A stretch of DNA of 64,000 nt from Adhaeribacter_A terreus (GTDB lineage Bacteria > Bacteroidota > Bacteroidia > Cytophagales > Hymenobacteraceae): assembly GCF_042657365.1 (NCBI RefSeq), contig NZ_JBHSKT010000008.1, forward strand, positions 124,001-188,000. Reading direction: 5' to 3'. Within the stretch, counting starts at the first letter, position 1. The number at the start of each line of letters is the position of its first letter. Position numbers and translations under genes: made by a program. Of this stretch, positions 33,072 to 41,981 are shown piece after piece. The notes beneath the pieces were generated by a model. The model was not told the DNA's origin, made no database searches, and saw only the letters and a list, made by a program, of their open reading frames with translations.

Positions 33072-34397
33072 TTATTGCAGTTTTTCGGAAAATTGCTGGT
33101 ATAACTGCGAGCCGGTTTTGAAATGCGACCCTTGTTTTTGTAATTCATTCAAAATATTCCCGAATGCGGTTAAACCGTTTTGCGTGTTGAGTTCAGAAAA
33201 GTTTTCGTTGTGCCAAAGCAAACCAAATACGCCGCCGAATTTCTTTATTTCCAGCAGCATAGGTTTTATGATTTCGGCTACTTTTTCCGGCGTAATCTGC
33301 AGGTAATTGGGGTGCCACAAGGTAGCATCCATCAGGTTAAGCGGAATTTCCAGAAAAGGGTAGGGTTTCAGGCTCGAAAAGTCGAAAAGCTGGAACGGAA
33401 AGCAATACGCATTACGGAAACCAAAATGTTCGGCAAAGCCCAGTGTGCTGTCGTAATTTATACCGGCTTCAACCAAAACCTGCGGCGTTTTCACCGGATC
33501 GAAACACAAATAATGAAAGCGGTTTCCGGAAACATTACTGCCAATTTTGGCCGCTTCATTTTTAAGTTGCAGGGTATTTTCTGAACTTCCGAAACTACCG
33601 TGTACCGCATTTTCAAAACCTTCGGCTTCCAGGAATTTTATCTGTTGCTGGTATTTGGGAGCCGTAAGATCGTAGTCGGCGTTGGGTTGGTTTTGGTATT
33701 TCCCTTTTTGAGCAAGCCAGAAAAACGTAGAAACACCACCGATTTTTTTTACTGTTTTCGCTACCGTTTTCAGATTGTTCCAATGATCTTGTCGCATCAA
33801 TTTTTGCCAGCCAAGCTTCGGGATTTGCAGCAGATTGCCTTTTTTTAGTTGCTTTACCCCTTCAATTTTCCAGGCGCTTTCCAACCTGTCCACATCGTGC
33901 GAAAGAAAAGTCGTGAACTGGCTTTGCGGGTTTTGGAGTGAAATTCCATAGCCTTTTTCCAGTGCCGTTTTCAGAATATCGAAGTAATAATTTACTACCG
34001 GAATCGTAACGAATTGGTGCTGGAACTGCAAACTCGCTTTATAAGGGAAACGGCCGAAACGATCGCGTTCTAAGGAATGAATTTCCTGCCACCCGCTCAG
34101 AAAATAAAATGCAGCAGCAATTATATCGGCGTTAATGATTACCGTGTTCTCCGCTTCGGAAATTACTTCGGTTCGTTTGGTCTGAAAGAGAAATGGAATA
34201 CGTTGTTCATGCCAGTTTTGCCAGCAAATATCTTTGGGAAATGGTAGATTTTTACTGAAAAAAGAAAGGCCGCAAGCCGAGATTTTTACCGCCGCATTTT
34301 CATTTTCACCGTAAGCCACGCGCAGGTTTTTTGCCTTCGGATAAAGGGAACAGAAGTGTGACCAGACGTATTTGAAAATGATTTCAGCGTTGAGCAT
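33072..34397 (-). CDS. Polysaccharide deacetylase-like protein with DUF7033-type N-terminus
   Basis: 441 residues. The N-terminal half (DIIAAAFYFLSGWQE, then RDRFGRFPYKASLQ) resembles DUF7033. From about 165 there is a carbohydrate esterase 4-like NodB barrel with FLSHDVDRLESAW (metal Asp pair in SHDVD), HGSFGS and FHYLCFDP. It may trim N-acetyl groups from a surface polymer. No membrane helix is seen. It is embedded in the Pse cluster, 11 bp from the preceding transferase-like gene. Confidence 0.75.
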   Translation of the reverse strand: MLNAEIIFKYVWSHFCSLYPKAKNLRVAYGENENAAVKISACGLSFFSKNLPFPKDICWQNWHEQRIPFLFQTKRTEVISEAENTVIINADIIAAAFYFLSGWQEIHSLERDRFGRFPYKASLQFQHQFVTIPVVNYYFDILKTALEKGYGISLQNPQSQFTTFLSHDVDRLESAWKIEGVKQLKKGNLLQIPKLGWQKLMRQDHWNNLKTVAKTVKKIGGVSTFFWLAQKGKYQNQPNADYDLTAPKYQQQIKFLEAEGFENAVHGSFGSSENTLQLKNEAAKIGSNVSGNRFHYLCFDPVKTPQVLVEAGINYDSTLGFAEHFGFRNAYCFPFQLFDFSSLKPYPFLEIPLNLMDATLWHPNYLQITPEKVAEIIKPMLLEIKKFGGVFGLLWHNENFSELNTQNGLTAFGNILNELQKQGSHFKTGSQLYQQFSEKLQ

Positions 34398-34402
34398 GTG
34401 GG

Positions 34403-34432
34403 CAGTTTTTAAGCCGGAAAGGATAGCATTTT
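34403..34432 (-). repeat. AAAACG palindromic element 24
   Basis: Minus-strand core AAAATGCTATCCTTTC, arm AAAAACTG; it encodes the final residues of the transferase-like gene and contains its TAA (34411-34409). Confidence 0.6.
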
Positions 34433-35707
34433 CTGCAGGAATTCCTGTAAGTATTGTACAGCTAATGCATCGCTTTTGCCTTCATTTTCGGTACCGATGG
34501 TGGCATTGTAATAAGCTGCTTTTTGGTAAACGTTTGGCTTGGTTTGCTGGTATTGCTGCACCAGCGCAAAAAGTGCTTCCAAAGTAGCAGCTTCGGTAAT
34601 TAAACCGGTTTTCACGAAGCCATAATAATCATAAAAATTGCTGGCGCCAAAGCGGAAATAAATGCCCGGAATATTCAGCAAAGCTGCTTCGAGGTGAATG
34701 GAAGATTCGGCGGCAACAATTAGGTCCTGGTTTTTAAGAAATTCGAAAGCACCTTCACTTTTTGGGCTGGAAAACATAGCGTTTTGGCCGGTCTGTTGCA
34801 CAAAACTAAAATCGCGGGCATCGCCGGGGTGCGGACGGAAAGTGAATTGAAGCTCCGGAAATTGCTTAACCAGTTGCAGAATGGTAGCTTTTAAAGCTTC
34901 GTAATTGTCCATTAGGTTACCGGCTATGCCAACTTTTTTTACCATAGTTTTAAAATTCCGGAACTGCATAAATTTATCGGCTTTCGGCATTCCGATCAGT
35001 TTTACTTTGCCCTGAACCGGGCCGCATTGCCGGTATTTATCCAGCGCATCCTGGCCTTCGAGCAAACTTAAACGGAATTCCAGCGGCGGAAAAGCGGTGC
35101 TTACCGTGGCGTGCTGAATGTAAACAGTGGGAATGTTCAACTTATTAGCTGCCAGAAGCATAGCCCGCGAATCGTCGTTGTGATCGTTGGCAAAAACGAT
35201 GGCTTTTGGCTGGTACTTTTTAAGGTGTTTCAGATACGCTTCGTAGTAGCCAATGGAAATGAAAATCAGGTCGAAAAAACGAATGGCCTTGTTGCCGTGC
35301 TTTTTATATAGTCCGAAGAAAACCGGGAGAAAATAACGGGCCGTGTGCAGGAATTTCCAGCGCAGCGAAAGCCGGTTAACCTGTTTGTTGTAACGCCCGA
35401 TCTGTTTGTTCTGACCCGCTACGAAAGCTGTGCCGGTTAGTTGATCTTTCAGGAAATGCAGGGCATCGTAATTGTTCTGACTTACAACGTACAACCAGGT
35501 TTTGCTGTGCAGGTCTTCATTTTTTTGTGAAAGGCTGAAAATATTCGGTATTAACCGGCCGAGCGTGTACAGGTTAATTTTAAGCAGCCGCTTCGGAAAA
35601 CTGCCGGGTGAAATTTTATTCAGCGTGGCTGCCGGCATAGCTGCAAACGTCGGCTGGAACCGCAAATGCAATATATTGGCATAACGCTGAATAGTTTTCT
35701 CAAACAT
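34409..35707 (-). CDS. Glycosyltransferase-like protein, candidate nonulosonate transferase
   Basis: 432 residues. The C-terminal half resembles GT-B enzymes of the CDP-glycerol/sialyl-like type: FRPHPGDARDFSF (about 283-295), then AAESSIHLEAALLNIPGIYF (about 325-344), the ESS/E motif of nucleotide binding. The middle has DHNDDSRAMLLAANKLNIPT and QHATVS. It is not a family I can name. It sits 3 bp after pseI, so transfer of the nonulosonate is the simplest guess. No membrane segment. Confidence 0.65.
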   Translation of the reverse strand: MFEKTIQRYANILHLRFQPTFAAMPAATLNKISPGSFPKRLLKINLYTLGRLIPNIFSLSQKNEDLHSKTWLYVVSQNNYDALHFLKDQLTGTAFVAGQNKQIGRYNKQVNRLSLRWKFLHTARYFLPVFFGLYKKHGNKAIRFFDLIFISIGYYEAYLKHLKKYQPKAIVFANDHNDDSRAMLLAANKLNIPTVYIQHATVSTAFPPLEFRLSLLEGQDALDKYRQCGPVQGKVKLIGMPKADKFMQFRNFKTMVKKVGIAGNLMDNYEALKATILQLVKQFPELQFTFRPHPGDARDFSFVQQTGQNAMFSSPKSEGAFEFLKNQDLIVAAESSIHLEAALLNIPGIYFRFGASNFYDYYGFVKTGLITEAATLEALFALVQQYQQTKPNVYQKAAYYNATIGTENEGKSDALAVQYLQEFLQKMLSFPA

Positions 35708-35710
35708 CCC

Positions 35711-36751
35711 TTACAGATTTTCCCAGGTAAGCGGCGTGCCGGCTTTCAGGTTTTGCTTGGCAGTTTTGCCCAACACTTGTTCCCAATAGCGCGGCGCCAG
35801 GCCATCGCCCGGACGGATCACTTTCAGGTTTTCTTTGGTAAATGCTTCGCCGGAGGCTACATCCTGAGCCACATAAATGGAGCGTTTGAATAAGCGGCTT
35901 TTGGTTTCGGCCTGCTGTATGCCGTATTGAATATGGCCCAACGCTAAAAATGCCCGTTCCGATTCCGTTACCAAAGCCGCCATTTCCTGTGGTTCCATGC
36001 TGAAAGCGGAATCTACGCCTCCATCCGCGCGACTTAACGTAAAATGTTTTTCGATAACACAGGCGCCTAAAGCTACCGCCGCTACACTGGCCCCGATGCC
36101 CATGGTATGATCTGAAAGGCCCACGGCACAGTTGAACATTTGCTGGAGATGCGGGATGGTGAGCAGATTTGTGTTTTCGGGCGTTGCCGGATAAGTGCTT
36201 GTGCATTTTAACAATACCAGATCCTGGCAACCGTTTTCGCGCAAAATCCTAACTGCTTCGTCAATTTCCGAAAGATTGGCAACGCCGGTACTCATGATCA
36301 CAGGTTTACCGGTTTGCGCTACTTTTTTCAATAACGGCCAGTCGGTGTTTTCGAAGGAGGCAATTTTGTAAAGCGGAGCGTTTAGCGTTTCCAGAAAATC
36401 GACCGCCGTTTCATCGAAGGGCGAACTGAAGGCAATTAAACCCAGTTCTGCGGCGCGTTTGAAGATCGGTTCGTGCCAGTCCCAAGGTGTGTAAGCTTCC
36501 TGGTACAGATCGTAAAGTTCCCGGCCTTTCCAGAGCGAATTTTCATCCTGAATGGTATGCGCACCTTTCAGCGTCATAGTATCGGCGGTATAGGTTTGCA
36601 GTTTTATGGCGTGGGCCCCAGCTTTTGCGGCAGCTTCCACAATTTCCAAAGCGCGATCCAGGCTCTGGTTGTGGTTGCCCGACATTTCGGCAATGATGAA
36701 GGGTTTCTGGCCGTGACCGATGATATGGTTTCCGATTTGGAAGGAATTCAT
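35711..36751 (-). CDS. pseI: Pseudaminic acid synthase
   Basis: 346 residues. NeuB-type TIM barrel: FIIAEMSGNHNQSLDRALEI (19-38), YKIASFENTD (about 131-140), VIMSTGVANLSEI, then LKCTSTYPA, GLSDHTMGIGASVAAVALGA and EKHFTLSRADGGVDSAFS (PseI-type with R-ADGGVDSAFS). The C-terminus (about 290-346) is a SAF (antifreeze-like) domain. It condenses 6-deoxy-AltdiNAc with phosphoenolpyruvate. Confidence 0.95.
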   Translation of the reverse strand: MNSFQIGNHIIGHGQKPFIIAEMSGNHNQSLDRALEIVEAAAKAGAHAIKLQTYTADTMTLKGAHTIQDENSLWKGRELYDLYQEAYTPWDWHEPIFKRAAELGLIAFSSPFDETAVDFLETLNAPLYKIASFENTDWPLLKKVAQTGKPVIMSTGVANLSEIDEAVRILRENGCQDLVLLKCTSTYPATPENTNLLTIPHLQQMFNCAVGLSDHTMGIGASVAAVALGACVIEKHFTLSRADGGVDSAFSMEPQEMAALVTESERAFLALGHIQYGIQQAETKSRLFKRSIYVAQDVASGEAFTKENLKVIRPGDGLAPRYWEQVLGKTAKQNLKAGTPLTWENL

Positions 36752-36838
36752 AAAGCAGTAAACCAGATTTTTGAAGCTGGCTTATTCAAAGTTAGGAAAT
36801 ATTTTGGGAAAGATTAAACAGGCAGCTCTTAAGCCGTT

Positions 36839-38308
36839 TTAAACCACTTTTGTAAATTTATAAGCCTGGTGTTTTTCTTCAATTCCCAGGTTTTCGAATT
36901 CCGCTTTTTCAAAAGCCTTTACCGATGGAATATTAACCGGCTGCACATAGCCAATGGCTTGCGTAACTTCCGGAAAATACTTTTTAAGTTCCTGTAAACC
37001 AAGTTGTAGCACGCGATGCCCCAAGCCTTTTCCCCGGAAAGTTGCCCCGATCTGGTAACTGATCAAAGCAGATCGGTTTTCTACATCGAAGCGGAGCAAA
37101 GCAACAGCTTCATCCTGAATTTCTGCCAGGAGCAGCAGGGAATTCGGACTATTCAGTTTATTGTTCAGCCAATTAATGTGGGTTTCGAATGGAATGGGTG
37201 CTGCATTAAAAGAAAACTGACGGACAACCGGATCGTTAGCCCAATCGAAAAGCAACCTAGCATCTGCTTCCGCAACTTTCCGGAAAGAAAGCTGTGCCTG
37301 TAAAGCAAGTTGCCGGAATAATTTACGCAGGTTTTCTTCCGCTTGTCCGTTGAAAATGGCGCGTTGTTGTTCTATGAGTTTTTGCGGTTGAAAGGCTACC
37401 GTTTTTTCGCTTAAAAAAACAGGAAGTTTTTCGGCTGGTAAAGCTAATTGTGCTGAAATTAAATAACTGTAAAGGTCTGATTGGTTTTCGGCAGTTTTCT
37501 CGATGTAAAGCATACCGTTTACCGCGCAATACTCATAGGCAACCGAACTAGCCGAGCAAACTGCTGCTTTGCAATATTGCATCAAAGCGCACATTTCTTC
37601 GGCGTTCAGGTTTTGGTGCCATTTTGCATAGCGTTTTCCGCTCATAAAATGCTGCAAGGTTTCTGCATGCAGATAAGCACTGCCGGTTACAATTTCGAGC
37701 TGTAGTTCCGGGATTAATTTATGGAGTTTCTGTGCGAAGTTTAGCGTATAGTTTTCCGGATCGGCGCCACCAAAACAGATCAGTATTCTAGTGACTTTTT
37801 CCGGCGTTTTAGCTACCGTTTTTTGGGCTTCGCGGAATGGTTTTCTGAGCAATGCGTATTCCGGGCCCAGGCAAAATTTGGTGTATGCCGCTGCCTCGTA
37901 ATCTTCAGGTTTCACGCCGCCGGCAATATTAATAATAGCATCGGCAACAAAAGGACGGTCGTGCAAATCGTCGAGACAAACCAGAATATTGTTTTTTTGC
38001 TTTAGAATCTGTTGATATTCGGCAGGAAACTGGTACCCGTCCAGCACTATTATTTCCTGACCGGATAACGTTTCTACCAGGTTTTGTGCTTCAGTAGAAA
38101 GTTCTTCATTTTGATTTTCGGGCAGGCATAGAATTTCCTGGCACACCGTTCTGATCTGGGTTTGTAAAGCTTCAGAAGGTTCCTGAATAGCAAATGAACA
38201 GGAAAAATCTTCGCGTAACAATTCTGCCAAAGCCAGCGAACGCACCACGTGACCCAAACCGATCCGGCTATTGCCATCGGCACGAAAAATGATCTTATTA
38301 CGATGCAA
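36839..38308 (-). CDS. PseG-PseH fusion: UDP-sugar hydrolase plus N-acetyltransferase
   Basis: 489 residues, two enzymes in one. N-terminus (1-330): PseG, a GT-B-fold UDP-2,4-diacetamido-2,4,6-trideoxy-altropyranose hydrolase, with the diagnostic RADGNSRIGLGHVVR (His20). C-terminus (about 345-489): GNAT acetyltransferase (LSFRKVAEADARLLFDWAND, then QIGATFRGKGLGHRVLQLGL with the acetyl-CoA loop), resembling PseH. Two consecutive steps are joined. It overlaps the upstream gene by 11 bp. Confidence 0.9.
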   Translation of the reverse strand: MHRNKIIFRADGNSRIGLGHVVRSLALAELLREDFSCSFAIQEPSEALQTQIRTVCQEILCLPENQNEELSTEAQNLVETLSGQEIIVLDGYQFPAEYQQILKQKNNILVCLDDLHDRPFVADAIINIAGGVKPEDYEAAAYTKFCLGPEYALLRKPFREAQKTVAKTPEKVTRILICFGGADPENYTLNFAQKLHKLIPELQLEIVTGSAYLHAETLQHFMSGKRYAKWHQNLNAEEMCALMQYCKAAVCSASSVAYEYCAVNGMLYIEKTAENQSDLYSYLISAQLALPAEKLPVFLSEKTVAFQPQKLIEQQRAIFNGQAEENLRKLFRQLALQAQLSFRKVAEADARLLFDWANDPVVRQFSFNAAPIPFETHINWLNNKLNSPNSLLLLAEIQDEAVALLRFDVENRSALISYQIGATFRGKGLGHRVLQLGLQELKKYFPEVTQAIGYVQPVNIPSVKAFEKAEFENLGIEEKHQAYKFTKVV

Positions 38309-40082
38309 GTTCTGTGATTTTCGTTACTTTGTTCAGGGTTGCGATCAGTTCTGGGTCCGATTTGTATTTCTGCTGAATGTTATGGTTTAGTTTAGCTACT
38401 TCCGGGTTTTGATCGAGGAAATTAAATAGTGTTTTTAAGGCAAATGGTTGTTTGGTTTCCTGAAAATGCTTTTCTACCAGATTGAACATTTCGAGGTCTT
38501 CCTGAAAATCCAGGGTTAAGCGGTAATCGCGCACGAGTTCCGATGGCAATTCCACGAAATTCAGTTTGAAATGCTCCGCGTTATTCTGGAAATACCAGGT
38601 CATGTATTCTGAATAATCGGCGTTCGGGAAGAATTGTTTTACATATTTAAGCGCGGCCACGTTAATAATTTCGAGGTTTGTGCCCACCGCCGCATCTTTT
38701 CCAACAGTATAATCTGCCCCTGTTTCGAAATGCGACTTTAACAGGATCTGCAGAATTTCATTTGAAACGAAAGGCATATCGGCCGTTACCCGGATGATCA
38801 CGTCGAGGTTGTATTTTTCGGCAACGCCCAGGTACCGCTGGATCACATCGTCAGGATGGCCGCGGAAAAATTTAACGTCCGAACGATAGGTATAATTTTC
38901 CAGCGGCGCATCCTGCTCTACCGTAGAGGTAGCCAGAATGGTGTGGTTTACCTGTTCCAGTTTCAGGCAGTTTTTAATGCAATATTCCACCGAAGTCAGC
39001 TCGCCGATTTTCAGCAACGCTTTGGAAGTTAAGCGGGTTGATTTCAGGCGGCAGGCAATAACGGTTCCGATGGTAGCTTTCTTAAAATCTTCGGGCTGGA
39101 AAGTTGTTTCGGGTGCTTTTGCTACGGCCAATACATGCAGATTTTGCTGCAGCTTTTTGATCTGGTTCGCATTCATTCCCGTTTCGCCGCTGCGTTTAAA
39201 AACCAGATCCTGGTTTTCGCTTACCAAACTTCCAGCTGCTAATTGCTTGCTGGTCAGCGGGATCTGGATCGTTTTTTCCAGGTATTCGATTTCGCGCTGG
39301 TTGATGAATGACTTTTTCGTGAGATTTGCATAGCGTTTTTGTGCTTCCAGATACAACCGGTAATTGTCTACCGTCATGCTCGAAAAATGGTCGTATTCGG
39401 TCGGTAAGCTATCGTGCATAATGTGCTTTTCGATGAAATCTGCGCCAAGCATGGTAGCCATAACCGGCAGCCAGCGCGCATCTTCGTGCGTGCCGGCAAT
39501 ATGATCGGCAAAAACGATGCGGTTGCTGAAATACTCTTTTAAGGTTTGAAGCTTGCTGATCCCGGAATCCTGCAGCTCGGTAGGGTAGGCCTGAAACCCA
39601 ACCTCCAGCAGCAATTCTTTCGGGTTTAAGCGCGAGGTAAATGTTTGAATAAATGCCTGAATTTCTTCGAGAGAATAAGCTGAAATATTGATGATCAGAA
39701 GCTTATTGGTCAGGTTCAGTTTTGCCAAAGCTTCCAGCACGATCTGGTTTTGCAACACAGATGCCTGGAGTTTAATACCAGTAACCAGTTCAAGGTTTTG
39801 CTCAATGATGCGAATGCCGTACAGGTCGAAAACGTCGATCCAGATTTCTTTTGTTTCTGCAGCTTTTGCCAGGATCTCGCGCCATTCATTTTCGGTGAAA
39901 TGCAACTTTTCGTAGATCGGGTAGGCAGAGAAACTTTTGGTAGCAATTTCGTCGGCTTTTAAAGGCTGGAATTTCATGCCGTGATCGGTGGCAAATTCTT
40001 TGAATTGTTCGATCAGCGCAAGCAGATATTCTTTGCTGCCGCCGTGCGTATTGGCTACTTCTAAAATATTATATACACTCAT
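38298..40082 (-). CDS. NeuB-like barrel fused to SpsF-like cytidylyltransferase
   Basis: 594 residues. Residues 1-270 are NeuB-like (EVANTHGGSKEYL; later FADHIAGTHED and IEKHIMHDSLPTEYDHFSS), but the SxG segment of true synthases is replaced and the catalytic Lys region reads IKLQAS. The SpsF/nucleotidyltransferase domain spans about 340-580: IGTVIACRLKSTRLTSKALL, VIIRVTADMPFVS, TLDFQED. The second half probably activates the nonulosonate as CMP-sugar, filling the missing PseF role. Whether the first half is an active synthase is unclear. Confidence 0.8.
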   Translation of the reverse strand: MSVYNILEVANTHGGSKEYLLALIEQFKEFATDHGMKFQPLKADEIATKSFSAYPIYEKLHFTENEWREILAKAAETKEIWIDVFDLYGIRIIEQNLELVTGIKLQASVLQNQIVLEALAKLNLTNKLLIINISAYSLEEIQAFIQTFTSRLNPKELLLEVGFQAYPTELQDSGISKLQTLKEYFSNRIVFADHIAGTHEDARWLPVMATMLGADFIEKHIMHDSLPTEYDHFSSMTVDNYRLYLEAQKRYANLTKKSFINQREIEYLEKTIQIPLTSKQLAAGSLVSENQDLVFKRSGETGMNANQIKKLQQNLHVLAVAKAPETTFQPEDFKKATIGTVIACRLKSTRLTSKALLKIGELTSVEYCIKNCLKLEQVNHTILATSTVEQDAPLENYTYRSDVKFFRGHPDDVIQRYLGVAEKYNLDVIIRVTADMPFVSNEILQILLKSHFETGADYTVGKDAAVGTNLEIINVAALKYVKQFFPNADYSEYMTWYFQNNAEHFKLNFVELPSELVRDYRLTLDFQEDLEMFNLVEKHFQETKQPFALKTLFNFLDQNPEVAKLNHNIQQKYKSDPELIATLNKVTKITELAS

Positions 40083-40125
40083 GTAAGTCTTTCTTTTTGA
40101 ATAAATCGGTAATGCGCAGCTTGAT

Positions 40126-40902
40126 TTACCAGGCTGTCCAGCCGCCGTCTACCACTAAATTATGTCCGGTAATATAATCGGAAGCACTTGAACTTAGTAA
40201 TACAAAAGCACCTTTCAGATCTTCGGGTTTGCCAATTCTGCCCAACGGATTCTTGGCTTTCAATTGGTTAACAAATGCTTCGTTTTGCTGCACGGTTTTG
40301 CTCGGGAACGGGCCTGGAGTTACGGCATTTACCTGAATGTTGTGCGGCCCTAAATAGCAGGCGTAATATTTGGTAAGTTGTACCACAGCAGCTTTGGCGG
40401 CCCCGTAATGCGGCGGATTCAGCGATTGCGGAGCTTCTTCGTAGATCTTAAAATCGGGCGAAACTAAACCATACATGGAAGAAACGTTGATGATCTTGCC
40501 ATGATTTTGCGCTTTAAAATGCGGAATAATTTCGCGGATGCAGCGGTAAACCGAATTCAAACTTCCGTCAATTCCGAAAGCCCATTCTTCGTCGGTAATT
40601 TTTTCGGGGTGCTGTCCTTTGCTGTAAAAAGCGTTGTTGATGAGCACATCAAGGTGGCCTTCCAGGTTTATTATCTCGCCGAACGCTGCACGGATACTTT
40701 CAGAATCGGCCACGTCGCAGGGCTGAAAACGCAGATTTCCGGGTTTATCGAAAGCGGCTTCAAACTTTTCCTGCGAACGTCCGAGCACGTAAACTCTGGC
40801 GCCAAATTCTACCAGGCCTTCGCAAATGGCTTTGCCCAGGTAGCCGTAACCGCCGGTGATGGCTACCACTTTATCGGTTAAGGAAAAAATTGATTCAGCC
40901 AT
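40126..40902 (-). CDS. Short-chain dehydrogenase in the Pse cluster
   Basis: 258 residues. TGGYGYLG cofactor loop (about 16-23), NNAFYSKG, NVSSMYG (catalytic Ser) and HYGAAKAAV (Tyr-X3-Lys). It is not one of the core Pse enzymes; such SDRs modify C-7 or C-8 side chains or other glycan sugars in nonulosonate clusters. Its substrate is inference from position, between the NeuB-SpsF gene and the aldo/keto reductase gene. Confidence 0.82.
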   Translation of the reverse strand: MAESIFSLTDKVVAITGGYGYLGKAICEGLVEFGARVYVLGRSQEKFEAAFDKPGNLRFQPCDVADSESIRAAFGEIINLEGHLDVLINNAFYSKGQHPEKITDEEWAFGIDGSLNSVYRCIREIIPHFKAQNHGKIINVSSMYGLVSPDFKIYEEAPQSLNPPHYGAAKAAVVQLTKYYACYLGPHNIQVNAVTPGPFPSKTVQQNEAFVNQLKAKNPLGRIGKPEDLKGAFVLLSSSASDYITGHNLVVDGGWTAW

Positions 40903-40986
40903 TTTTATAAGAGGAAAGATGAAGGATAAAAGTAGAAAGATTTTTGCGGACGTGAAAATCGGAAATTGTTTTCAGTAAGCTTGATC

Positions 40987-41089
40987 TTAGTCCCCCTGTG
41001 GAGGGGGTAGGGGGAGGAAATCGTTTCATGATCAATTAAAAAATCTGATACTGTGAAAATCCTCCCCCAACCCCTCCAAAGGGGACTAA
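40987..41089. repeat. G-rich inverted repeat inside the Pse cluster
   Basis: Left arm TTAGTCCCCCTGTGGAGGGG with GTAGGGGGAGGA; right arm TCCTCCCCCAACCCCTCC with AAAGGGGACTAA. Near-perfect arms around a 41-nt loop, just downstream of the aldo/keto reductase gene. Confidence 0.85.
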
Positions 41090-41102
41090 AAACTTCGCGT
41101 TT

Positions 41103-41981
41103 CTATAATTTCCAGTTGAAAGGTAACAGAAACTCTTCTTTTTCCAGCGCAAACTTTTGCAATTCCGGATACAGTTTTTCGATTTGCGGCAGGTAGTTTA
41201 TAAACGCAGCATTCTGTTCCAATTGCATGGCATTTTCTACGCCGATTACAATTTTGTCGATAGCCGAATTAAGAACTGCAAAACCGAGTAAAAGTAAATT
41301 TAATGAGATATTTTGCTTCTCGGCAAAGGCTTTTACAGCGGCAATTTGCGGAAGAATTTCCTGAAAATACGGACTGGTTTTTCCTGGTTCTAAAAAGAAA
41401 AGTCCCTGAAAAAAAACTGAGCGAGAATGTATTTCTACCCCGACTTTTTTGAGCTTTTTGAATACCGTTTCGAACCGCTGATCGAACAAACTGTAAGGCA
41501 CCTGCACCAGATCGAAAGCAATATTTTTTTCAAGTAATTCTTCGGCCTGTTGCGGATAATAAAGCGAAAACCCGAGCTTCTGAATTTTGCCTTCAGCTTT
41601 CAGTTTTTGCAGCTCATTTAAAAGTTGCGGTTCCTGTTTCCAGGAATTGTAATCGTGAAATAAACAGCCATAAACCGACTTGCTTTGGAGTTTTTTGAGC
41701 GAATTTCCTACCGTTTTTTCAACCGAACCTTCTTTACCGGAAAGCTTGGTTATGATGTTGAAACTAGTTCCGGTTTTGGTTAATGCTTCACCTAAAACGG
41801 TTTCCGAATTTCCGTAAGCAGCGGCGGTATCGAGCGTTTCAATTCCGAGCGTTTGGGCTTTATTCAGCACTTCGCAAACGGTATCGAAACTGCTTTGTCC
41901 GGTCTGGTTGCTAATGCCATAATTCAGGCCGAATTGCGCGGTACCGAGGGCGATCTTTTTCAGGTAATTTATCTCAGGCAT
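41103..41981 (-). CDS. Aldo/keto reductase
   Basis: 292 residues from the ATG at 41981 (MPEINYLKKIALGTAQFGLN); the upstream ATG at 42008 lies deep in pseC. AKR marks are TAQFGLNYGISN, the DTAAAYGNSE tyrosine motif (about 51-60), the family's Lys in ITKLSG, and a C-terminal cofactor segment (KIVIGVENAMQLEQNAAF). It overlaps pseC by 8 bp. Like the SDR it is extra to the standard pathway. Confidence 0.85.
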   Translation of the reverse strand: MPEINYLKKIALGTAQFGLNYGISNQTGQSSFDTVCEVLNKAQTLGIETLDTAAAYGNSETVLGEALTKTGTSFNIITKLSGKEGSVEKTVGNSLKKLQSKSVYGCLFHDYNSWKQEPQLLNELQKLKAEGKIQKLGFSLYYPQQAEELLEKNIAFDLVQVPYSLFDQRFETVFKKLKKVGVEIHSRSVFFQGLFFLEPGKTSPYFQEILPQIAAVKAFAEKQNISLNLLLLGFAVLNSAIDKIVIGVENAMQLEQNAAFINYLPQIEKLYPELQKFALEKEEFLLPFNWKL

